A stretch of DNA of 64,000 bases from Guadua angustifolia (taxonomy: Eukaryota > Streptophyta > Magnoliopsida > Poales > Poaceae). This document shows, piece by piece, positions 46,238 to 58,743 of this stretch (the stretch's first letter is position 1; the number at the start of each line of letters is the position of its first letter). Made by a program: the position numbers and the translations under genes. The notes beneath the pieces were generated by a model that worked only from the letters and a program-made list of their open reading frames with translations, did not search any database and had not been told where the DNA came from. The stretch lies in NCBI GenBank assembly GCA_036346375.1, contig CM070514.1:11560463-11624462 (forward strand), read 5' to 3'.

Positions 46238-46663
46238 TGTCAATGTTTGTTGTTGGCAATAATGATTATGGAGCTAGGCGCTGGATCCAAACTTGATGGT
46301 AACACAAGACACGGGTTTATACAGGTTCAGGCCCTCACGGAGGAAGTAATACCCTAGTCCTATGTTCTAGGATTTGGTGTTGCTATTGTTGATGTGGATG
46401 TTGTTGTTCTCCGAACTAGGGTCCTCCACCGCCCTTCTATAGTCGAGGGGGTAGGGTTTACAAGGAGGAGTTCTAGTCAGTTACAAGGTAAAGATTCCAT
46501 CTCTAGCCTTTCTTGCCGAATACGCTAGCATCCAGGATTACAATTGTGTCTTTCCTATTCAAGGTCGGTTTCTATCTTTAGCCCTTCCTTGTTAGGTACG
46601 GCGGTGGTAGTCCGGGTGGTCCTCGTAGCCCGCCATGTAGATACTGGGGTCCATGTACTCCAC
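46238..46663 (-). repeat. LTR of the minus-strand Tat-like element
   Basis: On the + strand it begins TGTCAATGTTTGTTG and includes 'CGGGTTTATACAGGTTCAGG', common wording of grass gypsy LTRs. The right border is uncertain (46600-46663), where PF04195-like coding starts. It is 3' to pol of the element on its right, and 5' to a gag-like region on its left. Confidence 0.5.
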
Positions 46664-48963
46664 ACCAGCCTCAACTTGTTTCACCATTTTTACTGCTTGA
46701 AGAGAACAACAAATAATGATGTCGTCGGGGGTGCTGGATTTCACCTCCACAACGGTGCTGCTAGCGCGTATATTCCTATACCTATGACTTCTTGGCAATC
46801 GAACTGGAAGAAGTGGTGGTTTTATATCACCTCACCGGACACAGTCAATTTTCCTTTGTCTTATCAGCCATATTTCCCGAATTCCACCAACCTCTGGATG
46901 AAAGTCCCTCCGTCGACGGCATAGAACGCGCGTTACGTCACGAAGATTGAGAAGCTAAGGAAGAGGGAGTTAACAGGGTGGCATGTCGCCTGTGATTTCT
47001 TGATGCGGCAATCAAGTCCGCTAAAATGTTGAGACCACCTGGATTGGGAGTACTCTGGGGTCGATGACGTGACCAGAGATAGCTCTAAGAGTAAGTGTGA
47101 TGACTTCTTCTGTTGCTTTTTCCCTTTTGCCATGACTGGTGGCTAACAAACTGATTTACTAACCAATAGTCTTGTCAGATGCCCATATCTCTGCTCGATT
47201 GAGCAAAAATTTACATGGCTCAAATCCTGGCCCCTGCGGCGTAGAGGCCTACTCTCTAGCAAATCCTCGATCAAAGGTATGTATCGAGTGACACCAATCC
47301 TGCCATACTTGGACATGCGTTGTCGCTTAACTAATTCTTTCTTTTTAGGAGGCTGAGCATGACAAGTACAGTGGGCTGCTCGAGGGAGCCACTATCCTTA
47401 ATGATGAGCTTGCTCGAGATGGTAGGCAGGCATCGGGCTCAGCTCCTACCGGTGCGGGGCCGTTCGCAAAGGACGTGATGCCCGCCATAGGCCCCAATGA
47501 GGTCAAAGTAGCTCAGGAGTAGGAGAAGGCAGATTCTCCTCGACCGGGGAGATCGGCGTCGCCATCACCCCATCCACTAGCGAAACATTGTCGGATGTCA
47601 CTGACGAGGGCTTCTAACCAGGTGATATTCAATCACTCACTCGGATGCTATGAGATCGCTGATGACATAATCCGATAGCTTTTGAAGGACCAACGGGCCA
47701 CCTGGGGTGCTGAGGCACAAAGTCTGGCTGCTGCCCCATGGGAATCTCCTCGAGAAGATCCTCCATCGGCCGATATTGTCGAAAAGGTAAAGCAATTATT
47801 GGATAATTACTTGGCCTGCCTGTATCCTAAATCATTGCTCATGATCGCCTTGTGTGGGCAGGCTATTCATTTGGTTGTTGACCCACCAGCGCCACCGCTC
47901 CAACCAGCTGGGCCAGTCAAGAAGGCAACCACCAGGGCCAAACCGGCTCCGAAGAAAACTTTTGCCTTGAAAGGAGGTGTGAGGGTGATGCTGAAAATGG
48001 GAAGGTAAAGTTACCCCTTCGTTCGCTCTTCCGCAACCCCATCTCTTCTGAAAGAAAGCTCATAGGAAGCTTCTGCAGGAAAGGTGCATCTAGCAACATG
48101 GTCAAGGGTGCCACTGTTGATCCCTCGCCATCACCAGACACGATTGAACCCATTTCGGCTAGCATCTCACCATAGCCGGACATGATCGCACCTGCGTTGG
48201 CTAGTGCCCTACCTTCATCGGACATAGTCGTGATCACTCCGGCGTTTGAGGCATCGGTTGTGACCACTATGGCCACAACCTCGTCTCTTTCACCCCCTCC
48301 TGCGCCCCTCAAATATTAGTCAGTTTTGAAGCTACAGCTATAGGTATGTAAACACATCTTGCTACTGTTTCTCCGCCTTGGATTTATTTTCTGCCCTACC
48401 CTTCTTTTTTTAGCTTCTTCTGACTGCTTTTTGATAGCACGTTTCAGAGACCCTACGTCATGTCGAAACGTTTTGCGAGTAGCCTCAACAACAGAACATG
48501 CATCACTTAGCTTCCGGCCAGCAGGTGACTTGAATGAAGAACCTTGAGCTAGATGAAGAGGTTGAGGGTGGCCAAGGCCGAAGCTGATGTGGAGGCTCAA
48601 AAATTAAAGGCGGCCAAAGCTGTAGCTGATGCCGGGGCACAGAAGTTGAAAGTGGAGGTGGAGGCGCTAAGGGCTAGGAATTCCTCTTTGGACACCATGT
48701 GTGCTAGGACCAAAGCCTACCTGGACAAGGTGAAGGCGGACCTGAAGGTGGTTGAGGGGGAGAAGGCTGCGACAGGCACAGCGTTAGCCATTCTGCAGTC
48801 AAGCACCCTCCACAACATGACGTCGTCGGCTCACCTTGCGTTGTCGTCCCTGCTTGGCCTCGTGAAGAACCATTTTTCAGAACTGGACATCTCATGCTTG
48901 GAGGATGGTTTTACTTGCGAGGAAGGTGAGGTCATTGACCTCATCGAGTCCTTTCAGGGTTAG
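46664..48963 (+). pseudogene. Antisense gene of the second Tat-like element
   Basis: PF04195-like reading 'LNLFHHFYCLKR' then 'VVGGAGFHLHNGAASAYIPI' spans 46672-46790. It is followed by further pieces in other frames and a 136-codon coiled-coil ORF at 48553-48963 rich in Ala, Lys and Glu ('KAKAYLDKV'-type heptads). It lies opposite to pol of its host element and has the same two-part design as the gene at 4491-7379. The N-terminal part is missing next to the LTR. Confidence 0.6.
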
Positions 48964-50428
48964 GTCGAGAGGTTCGTGGACGGACTAGAGCTGTCTCTTG
49001 ATAGCGAGGTCAGACCAAACCCTTAGACTTATTTTGTTGATGTAATTAAACTTGCGTTGATGCTATGGCCTATTGATGAAAATACTAATTGGCTTGCTTG
49101 TCTGTCCATGTCTTGCCATTAGGTTCCTTGCCGGTGAAACAAAGGAGACACGAGTAGATGCACTTTCGATTAGCACTTATAGACCTTTAGACTTTTTCGC
49201 TCATGCTCTGGCTGTACCTGCACACAAGAATTAAGAAAAAAAATATTGTCAAATTCCTGAGCCCCTGAGCTTACGCCCAGAGGGGTTGTGCATAATATTG
49301 GTGCTGTGTAGACAACATTGAGAGTTACGTGATTCTTTGCCAGCCTTAATCGACTATATGACTTAAACTGTATAGCAAACATAAGCTTTGTCGGGCAGCT
49401 TATGTAGAACTGACTAGAGGCCTCTTCTCCTACCGACTACTAAGAGTTAGATGTCTGACAACTGTGCTCGCTTACTTGTGCAGGATAGAATTGCTTGTCG
49501 CTATGCTTAGGCATGGTCAAGACTTTGGCTTCGCCACGACCAGCCTAAGCACGAAGTCGAGTAAATACATGCAAAGAGATTCACATTTGTTTAAACTAAT
49601 AGCAAACAATTTGTGCCTACAGTGTGCTCTGCTTGACAACTGTATTGACCAAAAGAGAACTGACAAAGGGTAAAGAATTAGACAAGGTATCGGGTTACCT
49701 GTGTATTGAGTTACCTGTAGCCCTGACTCCCTACTCGATGAGACAATCGGGTGAATAGTACAGTATAGCAAATACAATGCTGTGAATCGACTCTCGGCTT
49801 TTGCTCGATAGCTGGATTGAGATGTCAGCACAGCGTTAGTCTCACGCACCTGTCACGACTCCTGGTCCCTTACTCGATAAGCATCTCAACTCAAGGACGA
49901 GGCTAAGCAGAGGCGAGAACTCGAGCAGCATAATCTTTGACCTCTTACTCGATAAGTGATTACAGCGACTGGGTGTAAATGCCTTTTGAAAACAACTCTC
50001 AACCATATGCCTCGGTGCGCAAGCCCCCAAGCATACTTGGTGGAGTTCAACGTCTAGAGAAAGCATGACGTGGCCCTTGACTTTCTGCCCAATTATGCCA
50101 TCGAGGAGATAGTTGGGCATAAGCATCACGTTCGGTATCCTTCGGTCGTACACTCAGGTGCACGAGCCCCTGGGTCCACCGATAAGGCTTAGCACTGTTT
50201 TTACTAAGCTATTATTACTAAGGACTGCTGCAACCATCACATCCTTCATTCTTTGCGTAGCCCGTCATCACTCGGTGTCTCTTCAGCTTCCGCATTAATG
50301 TAAGAGTACAAAGGAACACCTTGTAAATAGGAACCGCATGGACTCCTGTTGAATCACAATTCTTGACCTGACCTGCTCCCGGGGTTATAAATAGACGGGA
50401 CGCGCAATCATTTGGCATCACCTTTCTC
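48964..50428. other. Non-coding part of the second Tat-like element
   Basis: 'ACTCGATAAG' and 'CAAGCCCCCAAGC' motifs recur (49860-50170), like the spacer of related elements. No gene recognised. Confidence 0.4.
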
Positions 50429-51085
50429 TTGCTTTGGCATTGTAACACTTTTAGCTTCTTTGAAACATCTTCATGGCCTCCTTGCCGCCTCCGTCTCCCT
50501 CCTTGGAGATCCTCAAGGGAGCTCCTCCTTAGGAGGCTTCCCCTGAGATCCCTCCACCCTTCGATGATGGGGCCCTCACAACGTGTCGTTATCCTCCTTT
50601 CTGAGGACGAAGACAATGAGATCAACTGGGATTTAGTAGAAAAGGAGGTCTGGCCCGAGGAGGTGGAAGAGGAGATCAATTGGAGGGCGGTGGAGAGGGA
50701 GGTGTAGCCCGAAGAAGAGGAGGAGGTGATGAGTAAACTGCGTGTCGCCTCCCCACAAAACCATGCGATCTCTGCTCCCCCTGTGAGGGCTGCTGCCTCC
50801 TCCAGCACTGGAGGAGAAAAAGGTGAGGCCGTCAGCACCAGCAGCGGAGGTGAAGCTCAAAATAGCTTTATTGATCCAGCGCTTGCTCACCCTCCAAACC
50901 ATCATGATGGTGGTCGGGGGCATTTGGTGGCACGAGTGGTGGATCCCCTGCCATCAACCAGCCAGCGTACCCACACCTCCTCTTCCAGCCCACTCCAACA
51001 AGGGTGCAGGCCCATTCCAGGGACTATCAGTTGCTTACCCCGGAGTGAGCAAAAGAGGTGGCAAGACGCCTTCGAAGGCAAGTAG
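50429..51085 (+). pseudogene. Small acidic ORF pair opposite to pol
   Basis: 50429-50707 reads 'VVILLSEDEDNEINW' and repeats 'EVEEEINWRAVEREV'. In the same frame, after a TAG at about 50706, a Ser-rich part (50726-51085) follows. It lies between integrase and the antisense gene. Family unknown; possibly a further exon or small gene of this element. Confidence 0.4.
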
Positions 51086-51204
51086 TTGTAGGGTGCCTGG
51101 GATAACCTATTTACCAATGTACTAGAATACTTTTGTTAGTCATGTAAATAAAATGGACTTTTACTTTCCTGGAATTTTCTCTTTGTTTGATTTTGTGATG
51201 TTTT

Positions 51205-52060
51205 TTATGTGTGGAATTTTCTTAGTCGCTCGATATTCCATGAGTTGTCTAGTATCATGCCGTCTGCTGTAGATAGCCACACCGATCCTGTTCGAATAGC
51301 TTCGACTACCACGTAGGGGCCTTCCCACTTAGGTGATAATTTGTTGTGATTATCTTGTTTCTGCACCTTTTGTAGAACTAAGTCCCCAACATCGAGCTCT
51401 CTTCCTTGGACTCTTGTATTGTAATATCTGCGTAAGGCCTGTTGATACTTGGCCACTCGAATGGATGATCGATCTTTGTACTCTTCAAGCAGGTTTACAT
51501 TGTTTGCTTGCTCTTGCTCTTGCTCCTATTCTGAGTAGTTCTCCACTCAAGGTGATTTGAATGTTAACTCAATCGGAAGCACTGCTTCTGTTCCGTAGAC
51601 CAAGAAAAACAAAGTCTCACCGGTGGCTCGACTAATCGATGTTCGAACGGTCCATAGCACCGAGGGAAATTGTTTCACCCACTTGTTCGAGTAAGCCTTT
51701 AGCCTATCAAATACACGGTTCTTAATCCCCTACAAGATCATGCCATTGGCACATTCGACCTTTCCATTACTCTGAGGATGAGTGACAGATGCAAAACAAA
51801 GTTTAATTCCTAGTTCTTCGCAAAAGGCTGTAAATGCATTGCTCTTGAACTGGCTACCATTGTCGGTAATCACTCGATTCGGGATGCCAAATCGAGTAAT
51901 GATGCTCCTCATGAACTTCTTGGCTATTTTTGAGGTGATGTTCCTGATGGGTTCAGCCTCTATCCAGATGGTGAATATGTCGATTGCCACGAACAAGAAC
52001 TTGTAACCTCCTTGGGCTCCAAGGAATGGCCTCAAGATATCCAAACCCTAGACCGATAAT
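51205..52060 (-). pseudogene. gypsy integrase of the second Tat-like element
   Basis: The core is at 51730-52044 with 'GYKFLFVAIDIFTIWIEAEP', 'VITDNGSQFKSN' and 'HPQSNGKVECANG'. The C-terminal part at 51205-51456 has 'KLSPKWEGPYVVVEA'. A stop near 51730 and shifts near 51540 break it. Close in wording to the integrase at 1815-2957. Confidence 0.85.
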
Positions 52061-52469
52061 GGCCAAGATAGAAGAATAGTTTATAGGGCTTGGGCTGGTC
52101 AGGTGGTCTGCTTGCCATAAAATTGGCAGTTTTCGCACTTTTTCACCAGCTCGCAAACGTCCTAGAGGGCAGTTGGCTAATAGAACCCTTTCCAGAAAAC
52201 TTTCCCGACCAGAGTACGATAGGACGCATGGTTGCCACAGATGCCTCCATGGACATCGAGCAATATTTTATTGCCCTCTTCCTGAGTGATGCAATTCATC
52301 AAGATTCTGTTACTCCCTTTTCGATAGAGCTTGCCATTTACTAATGCGTATAGCTTGGACTTACATGCAATTTTCCCGGCTGAGGCATCATCGTTAGGGA
52401 TCTCTCAACCTTCGAGATAGGCTTGGAATGTTGTCACCCAGATCAGCTCGTGTTCGTTCGAGTAGTGCA

Positions 52470-53363
52470 GCTTCTGTGTCTACAAGTTCTGCCTCGCTGA
52501 CTGGACCAGGCTACTGGTCAAGTTGGGCAGCATCTGTCTCTCGCGGGGGAGAGACGGATGGTTTAGGAAGTTTCACGCCAAAGACCCCCATGGGTGCAGG
52601 TGAACGGGATGAAGCAAGCCTAGCAAGTTCGTCGGCCTTGGCGTTATCACTCTACTAGATGTACCTTACCTCAAGGCCTTCGAACTTGTACTCTAGCTTG
52701 CAGACCTTGTTATGGTAGGCTGCCATGTTGTCATCCGAACACTGGTATTCCTTTTGCACTTGGTTTACGACTAGCTGTGAGTCCCTTTCACGAGTAATCA
52801 CTTGATTCCTAGTGTTGTGGCTATTCGAAGCCTGTTAACCAGTCCTTCATATTCTGCAACATTATTCGAAGCTTGAAAATCGAATTGGATGATGTATTTA
52901 AGTTCCTCACCTATCGGAGATTTAAGCATGATGCCAGCCCCTGAGCCTTGAAGTGAGAGCGAGCCATCGAAGAACATTGTCCAGTGGTCATCGACCGCCT
53001 TGACTTCCTTTTCGTCGATGTGAGTCCATTCCACGATGAAATCCGCTAGAACTCCTGACATAATGCTAGTTCGCGGCACAAAATCGACCTTGAACTCGTT
53101 GAGCTCGATCGCCCATTGCGCAATTCGTCCTATCTCTTCTCGGTTGTGTAGCACCTCCTTGAGCGGATACATTGTCATAACCGTAATCTCGTACGCTTGG
53201 AAGTAGTGTCGTAACTTTCGGGAAGATATCAGGACGGTGTATAGCATCTTCTATATCTGATGATATCGCGCCTTGGCACGGTGCAAGACCTTGCTCACGT
53301 AATATAATGGCTTCTGGATTTTGGTCTGCTTCTTGGGGCAATCCTGTTCGACCACCAGGACTA
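52470..53363 (-). pseudogene. gypsy RNase H and tether of the second Tat-like element
   Basis: 'MFFDGSLSLQGSGAGIML' and 'NNVAEYEGLVNRLRIA' lie in 52798-53247, preceded by 'RKLRHYFQAYEITVM' and 'EEIGRIAQWAIELNEF'. The rest to about 52470 is in other frames. Confidence 0.85.
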
Positions 53364-53863
53364 TGCTTCTACTTGGGGGGTAGCTGCAATGTATAAAAAG
53401 AGCTCATCTTTTTCGTTAGGTGAAACTAAAATTGACGGAGATAATAAGTACCTTTTTAGATCTTGAAAAGCTTCTTCGGCCTTCTTGGTCCACTCGAAGT
53501 TGCCATGCTTCTTAAGCAGCTTGAAGAAAGGTAGCCCTCGCTTGCCCATCCGAGAGATGAATCGTCTAAGGACCGCAATGCATCCTGTAAGCTTTTGTAT
53601 CGTTCTTAGTGTTCATGGAGGGCGCATCTGATTCATTGCCTCGATCTTGTGCGGGTTGGCCACGATGCCTCAACTGGACACTAGGAAACCGAGAAACTTG
53701 CTGGACGGGATGCCGAACGTGCACTTCTCGAGATTAAGCATCATCCGATACTTCCTGAGGTTGTGGAATGTTTCCCCGAGGTCACCGATTAAAGCGCCCC
53801 TGGTTTTTTATTTCACTACAATATCGTCAACGTACGCCTCTAAATTGCGTCCTATTTGGAACT
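53361..53863 (-). pseudogene. gypsy RT, C-terminal half, second Tat-like element
   Basis: Minus-strand reading resumes left of the solo LTR with the LEAYVDDIV catalytic stretch (about 53815-53845). Finger and palm remnants follow, then 'FFKLLKKHGNFEWTKKAEEA' (about 53470-53530). At least three breaks. Confidence 0.8.
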
Positions 53864-55622
53864 TTGAAGGATCAAGTTGGGCTAGAGGGGGGTGAATAGG
53901 CAACTTTTCAAAATTTTAGAATTAACCACTGAACAAATATCTTTGCTTAAGTACTTAGTTACCAGATTTAGGTGAAAGAAAAAAAGCACAGATAGCTAAA
54001 AGGTAGCGAGAAATTATCACAAGAACAAGAATTAGCACAAGGGACACTAGAATTTATTCTGTGGTTCGTAGCCTACCTCCTACTCTACGTTAGAGCATTT
54101 CTCTCGAAGTATTGCTTCTCCAAAACCAGTCGCAGTGGCTTTGGTCTCCACTAGGATGACTCTTTCACCACTCCGGTGAGGTGAGTCTCAACCTCTTCAC
54201 AACCAGTGGTGGCCTTCCACAAGTACCTTTGAACAGGTCGCACCAACACTTCCTCCAAGCCGTCTAGGAACACTTAGTTCCAAGAGTAATATATAATCCA
54301 CAAGCCCTGTCTCTTACTTCACTAGCACAACACTTAACTAGACTAAGCTTGGAGCCAAACACTTAAGAGTGTTAAGTTTTGGAGTTCAAAGATGAAGCAC
54401 AGTCTCTCTGGTGGAATGGAAACTCAAGAATGCTAAAATGTCAAGGAGATCAAAAGATATTCAAAAGTTCCATGGTAGAAGGCTTAGGAAATGCTTATAT
54501 AGCCATTTGAACTCAAAATAGCCATTACACCTACCACAGGAGCCATTGGGACGTATCAGACTGTCAAAAATAGGCAAACACATTTGCAACGGACTTAGCA
54601 AAAATAGGTTTAGAGATTTGATCTTTGAACTCTGGACTAAAGTTGTTGAAGAAAGCATTTGCGCTGGACTGAATTTGCTTGGTCCGGCGTACATAGGATT
54701 TCAGAATATTTTGGTATGGCAAAAAGATGTGAACTTGTATATGTATGCTGGACCAAAAAATTTCGTCTGCAGTAGAAGGATTTCAAGAAAGTTTATACCA
54801 ACAGACTTTTTGAAATAAGAGATATGAGTCTAACCAAAAGGAATGCATCTATGCCAAACTAGATTTTGTGTTAGCGGAAGTTGGTCCAGCGTAAATGGTG
54901 TATGCTCGGTTGAACTTAAACAAGGAATACTTTCACCACAAATTTAAAAGGAAAAGGTCTGGCAAAGATGGGCTTGCACCAGACTAAATTTTATGACAAG
55001 ATTAATATAGTCCGTCATGAAAGAGATACACTCAGTTAAACTTTTATTCAAGGAACTTTTAACAACAGACCAAAAAGGATGGTCCGGCGAAAACAAACTT
55101 TGCACCGGACTAAATTGTATGAGAGACTAAATAGGTCCGTTGTGAATGAAATGCACTCAGTTAGAATCTTTAACTGAGTATATTTCAGCACCGGACTAAA
55201 CAGGAATGGTCCAGCAAAAATGGAATTTTGACTAAGATTGCGTCGGACTTAAGGAAAGAACAATAATATTTAGTCCGGGAAAACACATAGAGCTTATTTG
55301 GAAAGGAGGACCGATTCAAGAAACGATGACTAAAATATTTTGACTCCAAGGAGCCTAATTAGTCTTAGCCTATGAACCAATATTTTAACTTGTGCACAAT
55401 CCCCCTTAATAGTACGGACAAACAAAAATTAATCCTAACTACTTGGCTTAATCATCTCCCAAGCCAAAACTTAGTAACAAAGAGTCTTAATCTTGACCTT
55501 TAATGCCTTCTTCAATACTTCAACTAGTATTCTTTGTTGTTTAGAGCTCATTGACTTAGTCATCAACACCAAAACCATACAATTAAATATAAGATAAGAA
55601 TTAGGGGGCCTAGATGCTATCA
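53864..55622 (-). repeat. Solo LTR inserted in the RT gene
   Basis: 1759 bp whose minus-strand start is TGATAGCATCTAGGCCCCC and whose other end reads CTTGATCCTTCAA. No PBS or coding sequence accompanies it. It splits RT between the 'QNFLTS' and 'QIGRN' parts. Flanking GAACT (53859-53863) and GACGT (55623-55627) are each one base from a GAAGT at the target, so a diverged 5-bp duplication is likely. 'GGTCCGGC' motifs recur inside. Probably a copia-family LTR. Confidence 0.65.
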
Positions 55623-57060
55623 GACGTCAAGAAGTTTTGAATACAGCGTTGATACATTGCACCAGCACATTTCAAACCAAAGGACATCTTTATATAATAG
55701 AATACATCAAAAGGAGTAGTAAAGGCAGTTTTCTCTTCGTCCTCTACGGACATGCTAATTTGGTGATACCCCGAATAGGCATATAGAAAACTTAGCAGTT
55801 CACAACCCGCAGTGAAGCCCACTATTTGGTCGATGCAGGGAAGAGGAAAAGGGTCCTTAGGACACGCTTTATTGAGGTCAGTGTAGTCAACGCACATCCT
55901 CCACTTGCCATTGTCCTTCTTAACAAGGACTGGGTTCGCCAGCCATGTTGGGTGACGGACCTCTCGGATGAAGCCAACCTTTAGGAGTTTGCCAACCTCC
56001 TCTTGTATGGCTTGCTTGCGATCCTCTACGAATCTATGTTGTTTCTGCACCACGGGCTTGGCACTTGGTTCCACAGCCAATCGATGCTCGATCACCTCCT
56101 TGGGGACCCTGTGCATATCGTATGGTTGCCATGCAAATACGTCATGATTTGCTCGAAGGAAAGTGACGAGCTCGAGTTCCTCTTTGGGGTCAAGGTCGAT
56201 GCTTACCTTGACTATCTTAGATGGCTCTGCCGGGTCAAGGGGCACCGCCTTGACATCTCCGTAGGTCTTCCTGTCCTTTTTCCCTTCGTTGATCGGGTCG
56301 TTGGCAGCACTGTTGGACGCGGAAGACTGGTCGGTGCTTCTAGATTTCTGGTGCTTGGTGTTCTCGCCGTCGGCACTGTCTACCGATCCACAGAGAAGCT
56401 CGGCCCTCTCCAGGATTTTCTTGTAGCACCTGACCGCAGCGCGTTGGTCTCCTTTGATTGTGAGGACTCCCTTTGGCGCTAGCATCTTGACAGTCTGGTA
56501 CATGAAATGCACCATCGCCATGAACTTGGCTAGCATTGGGCGGCCTAGAATCACATTATACGCAGTCTCGAAGTGTGCTAAGTCGAAGAGGATCTTCTCC
56601 ATGCGGAAGTTGTCCGGCATGCCAAATGTGACCGACAGCTTAATCTAGACCAACAGGGTCGATGATGAGCGTGGAGTTATACCATGAAATGGCACGGCTC
56701 CAGCTTTTATCTCGGTCCTGGGAATTCCCAAGTTATCCAGTGTCTTCGCAAAGATGAGGTCTAGTGAGCTGCCTCCATCGACTAAGGTTCGTGCGACCTT
56801 GACATTTACAATGGTGGGCTCGACCACCACAGGGTATCAACCTGGATGTGGGACTGTAGTCAGGTGATCTGACTGGTCGAAGGTGATTGGCACCTCTGAC
56901 GACTTGAGAAATCAGGGGTGAGCTGGCGTGGCTAGGTGGACTTCTCTTTCGACTGCCTTGTACTGCCTCTTGGACTCGTACATGACAGATCCCCCAAAGA
57001 TATGTGCCAACTTGTGTTCAGTCCCTCGATACTTGGGTTAATCGTCCTTGGGATTCTCCT
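55623..57060 (-). pseudogene. gypsy gag end, protease and RT N-terminal half
   Basis: Reading leftwards: 'YESKRQYKAVEREVHLATP' (gag end, near 56960), 'TLVDGGSSLDLIFAKTLDNL' (protease, near 56750), 'AYNVILGRPMLAKFMAMVHF' (near 56540), and RT 'WRMCVDYTDLNKACPKDPFP' with 'YSGYHQISMSVEDEEKTAFT' (near 55860-55730). The 336-codon ORF 55610-56620 is well kept. Stops lie at about 56640 and 56840. Confidence 0.88.
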
Positions 57061-57073
57061 TAGTGAAAGACCA

Positions 57074-58688
57074 TGTGGAGATCTATATTTGTGTGTGATG
57101 AGTAATTGAATAAATTTGAGTTTGATTTGAATTGGATTTTTTATTTGAAGCAATTTGAGTGTTGGTTGCTTTTCCTAGTACTACCAGCCTGGGGCGGTAG
57201 CACCGGACCTTTGAAAAAAAATTATGATTGATTAATAATTTTGGGATAATCATTGAATATCTTTGTGGGCATTGCTATGTGAAAGGTTTTTCCTTATCTT
57301 TGATGGTTGCAGGGTGACAGTGCTAGATCATGGTGAGGCGGAGGATGATGGGACTAGGCGAGGAGCGTCGGAGGTCCAGATGGTCGGGAAATCACCGGAA
57401 GATGATCGAAGACGGAGTCCAGGCAAGCCAAGAAGACAAATAAAGGAGGAGATGCTAGCTAGACGCCGCATGAATCAAGGAAGGCCGTCGGATTGCAGTC
57501 TAATGGATAGGTTAGCAGGTCTAGGTAGCATGCTTTGAAAACCGTGCAATAAAACCTGTTATGTGTGTGGGTTTTGGGTTATCCCTTGCATGGCTATGTG
57601 AGTAGGTTAATCCTAGCCCTTAAATGAGTGCTCTAGGGTTGAGGGACTCATCCAAGGGTGGTAGGTGGCCCAAGATCGAGTAATATAAATAGGGGTGGAG
57701 GGGTAGCCTCCTCCCTTTGAAGGTTGTAGAGATTTTTGTGCTCCTTTGAGTTTTGCCCACTTTGTTGTGAGGCTTTGTAAATCTCTTCCTTCCAGAAATA
57801 CAAATCTTTTCATTCATGCTTGAATTTACATTACGCATTTACCTTTTGTCTTAAATTCAGCATTTAAATTCCTACAATTTACTTTCTTACAATTTGGATT
57901 TGCCTCCCCTCCTTCTAAATGTTGCTGATCTTGGATGTCTTGAGTGTGTTCATATAGTTTTATATCACTTTTGCACTCTAGAATAGATTAGAGATCAAGT
58001 TTTCTATCAAATTGCATCTCTGTCCAAAACTTGTTCTTCATGTGTAGTCAGTTTTTTATTTTTAGAAAAATATATAAAAATCATTTTTAGTGTGTTTCTT
58101 ATTGGAGAAGGTGCGGAACTCTCATATCCATCTGTGAAAAATTTTTGGAGTCCACTATTCACACCGTTTGGGTGCCATGAGGTGAAAACCGAGCCCTAAA
58201 CTTTCTGCTCGAAGTTCCTGATAGTCTGTGATATTTGGTTTTTACTGATTTTTCTACATGGAGTTTTGAGGTGATATTTGGTGGAGTGCTTTAGGACGCA
58301 TTTTCTTATAGGAAAAAATTTTCAAAAATTTCTAGAGCACCAGAAGTCCACCAACCATTTGCTCCAATTGAGGACAATTTCTGGAAATTCTGCTTTTGTT
58401 TTTCTGAAAGTGACTTTTGTGATTTGGGTCAATCTCCTTTCTAAAAGCAAGTGTTGACTTTATTTCTTTTTGTTTTGGATACTTGACAAGTAGGATTATG
58501 ACTTAAAAATCTCCATATATTCCATTGTTCTCATCCATGCAAGCTAGGGGTACACATAGTTGTAAAGTTGTTTGGGTCTTTGATGGTTTCTTTTGCATGA
58601 TCTTTTTGAGGTTTTAGTTGGAGTATTTTGTGGGAAAAATTTTGTTTGCGACCATTCACCCCCCTCTGTTCACCATCTCGATCCGTCA
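57074..58688 (+). repeat. 5' LTR of the right-hand copia
   Basis: TGTGGAGATCTATATTTG at the start, CTCGATCCGTCA at the end. TATAAATA at 57684-57691 is a likely promoter TATA box. 1615 bp. The primer site TTGGTATCAAAG follows at about 58690-58701 and differs from the usual TGGTATCAGAGC by one base. Confidence 0.75.
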
Positions 58689-58743
58689 GTTGGTATCAAA
58701 GTCGGTTTTGCTCTTCCATAGATCTTGACCAGTCTCGAGAGTC

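Larger units (their letters stand above)
46238..57073 (-). mobile_element. Tat/Retrosat-like gypsy element, minus orientation
   Basis: From right to left: protease and RT, RNase H, integrase (57060 to 51205), a non-coding part, an opposite-strand gene (46664-48963 on +), then an LTR. The layout mirrors the element at 1-8626. It is interrupted by a solo LTR (53864-55622), and its 5' part is cut by a copia element at 57074. Coding frames are broken. Confidence 0.8.

Noticed and set aside
57263..57538. 91-codon ORF within the copia LTR
   Set aside because: No homology features, and it lies within the LTR upstream of its TATA box.
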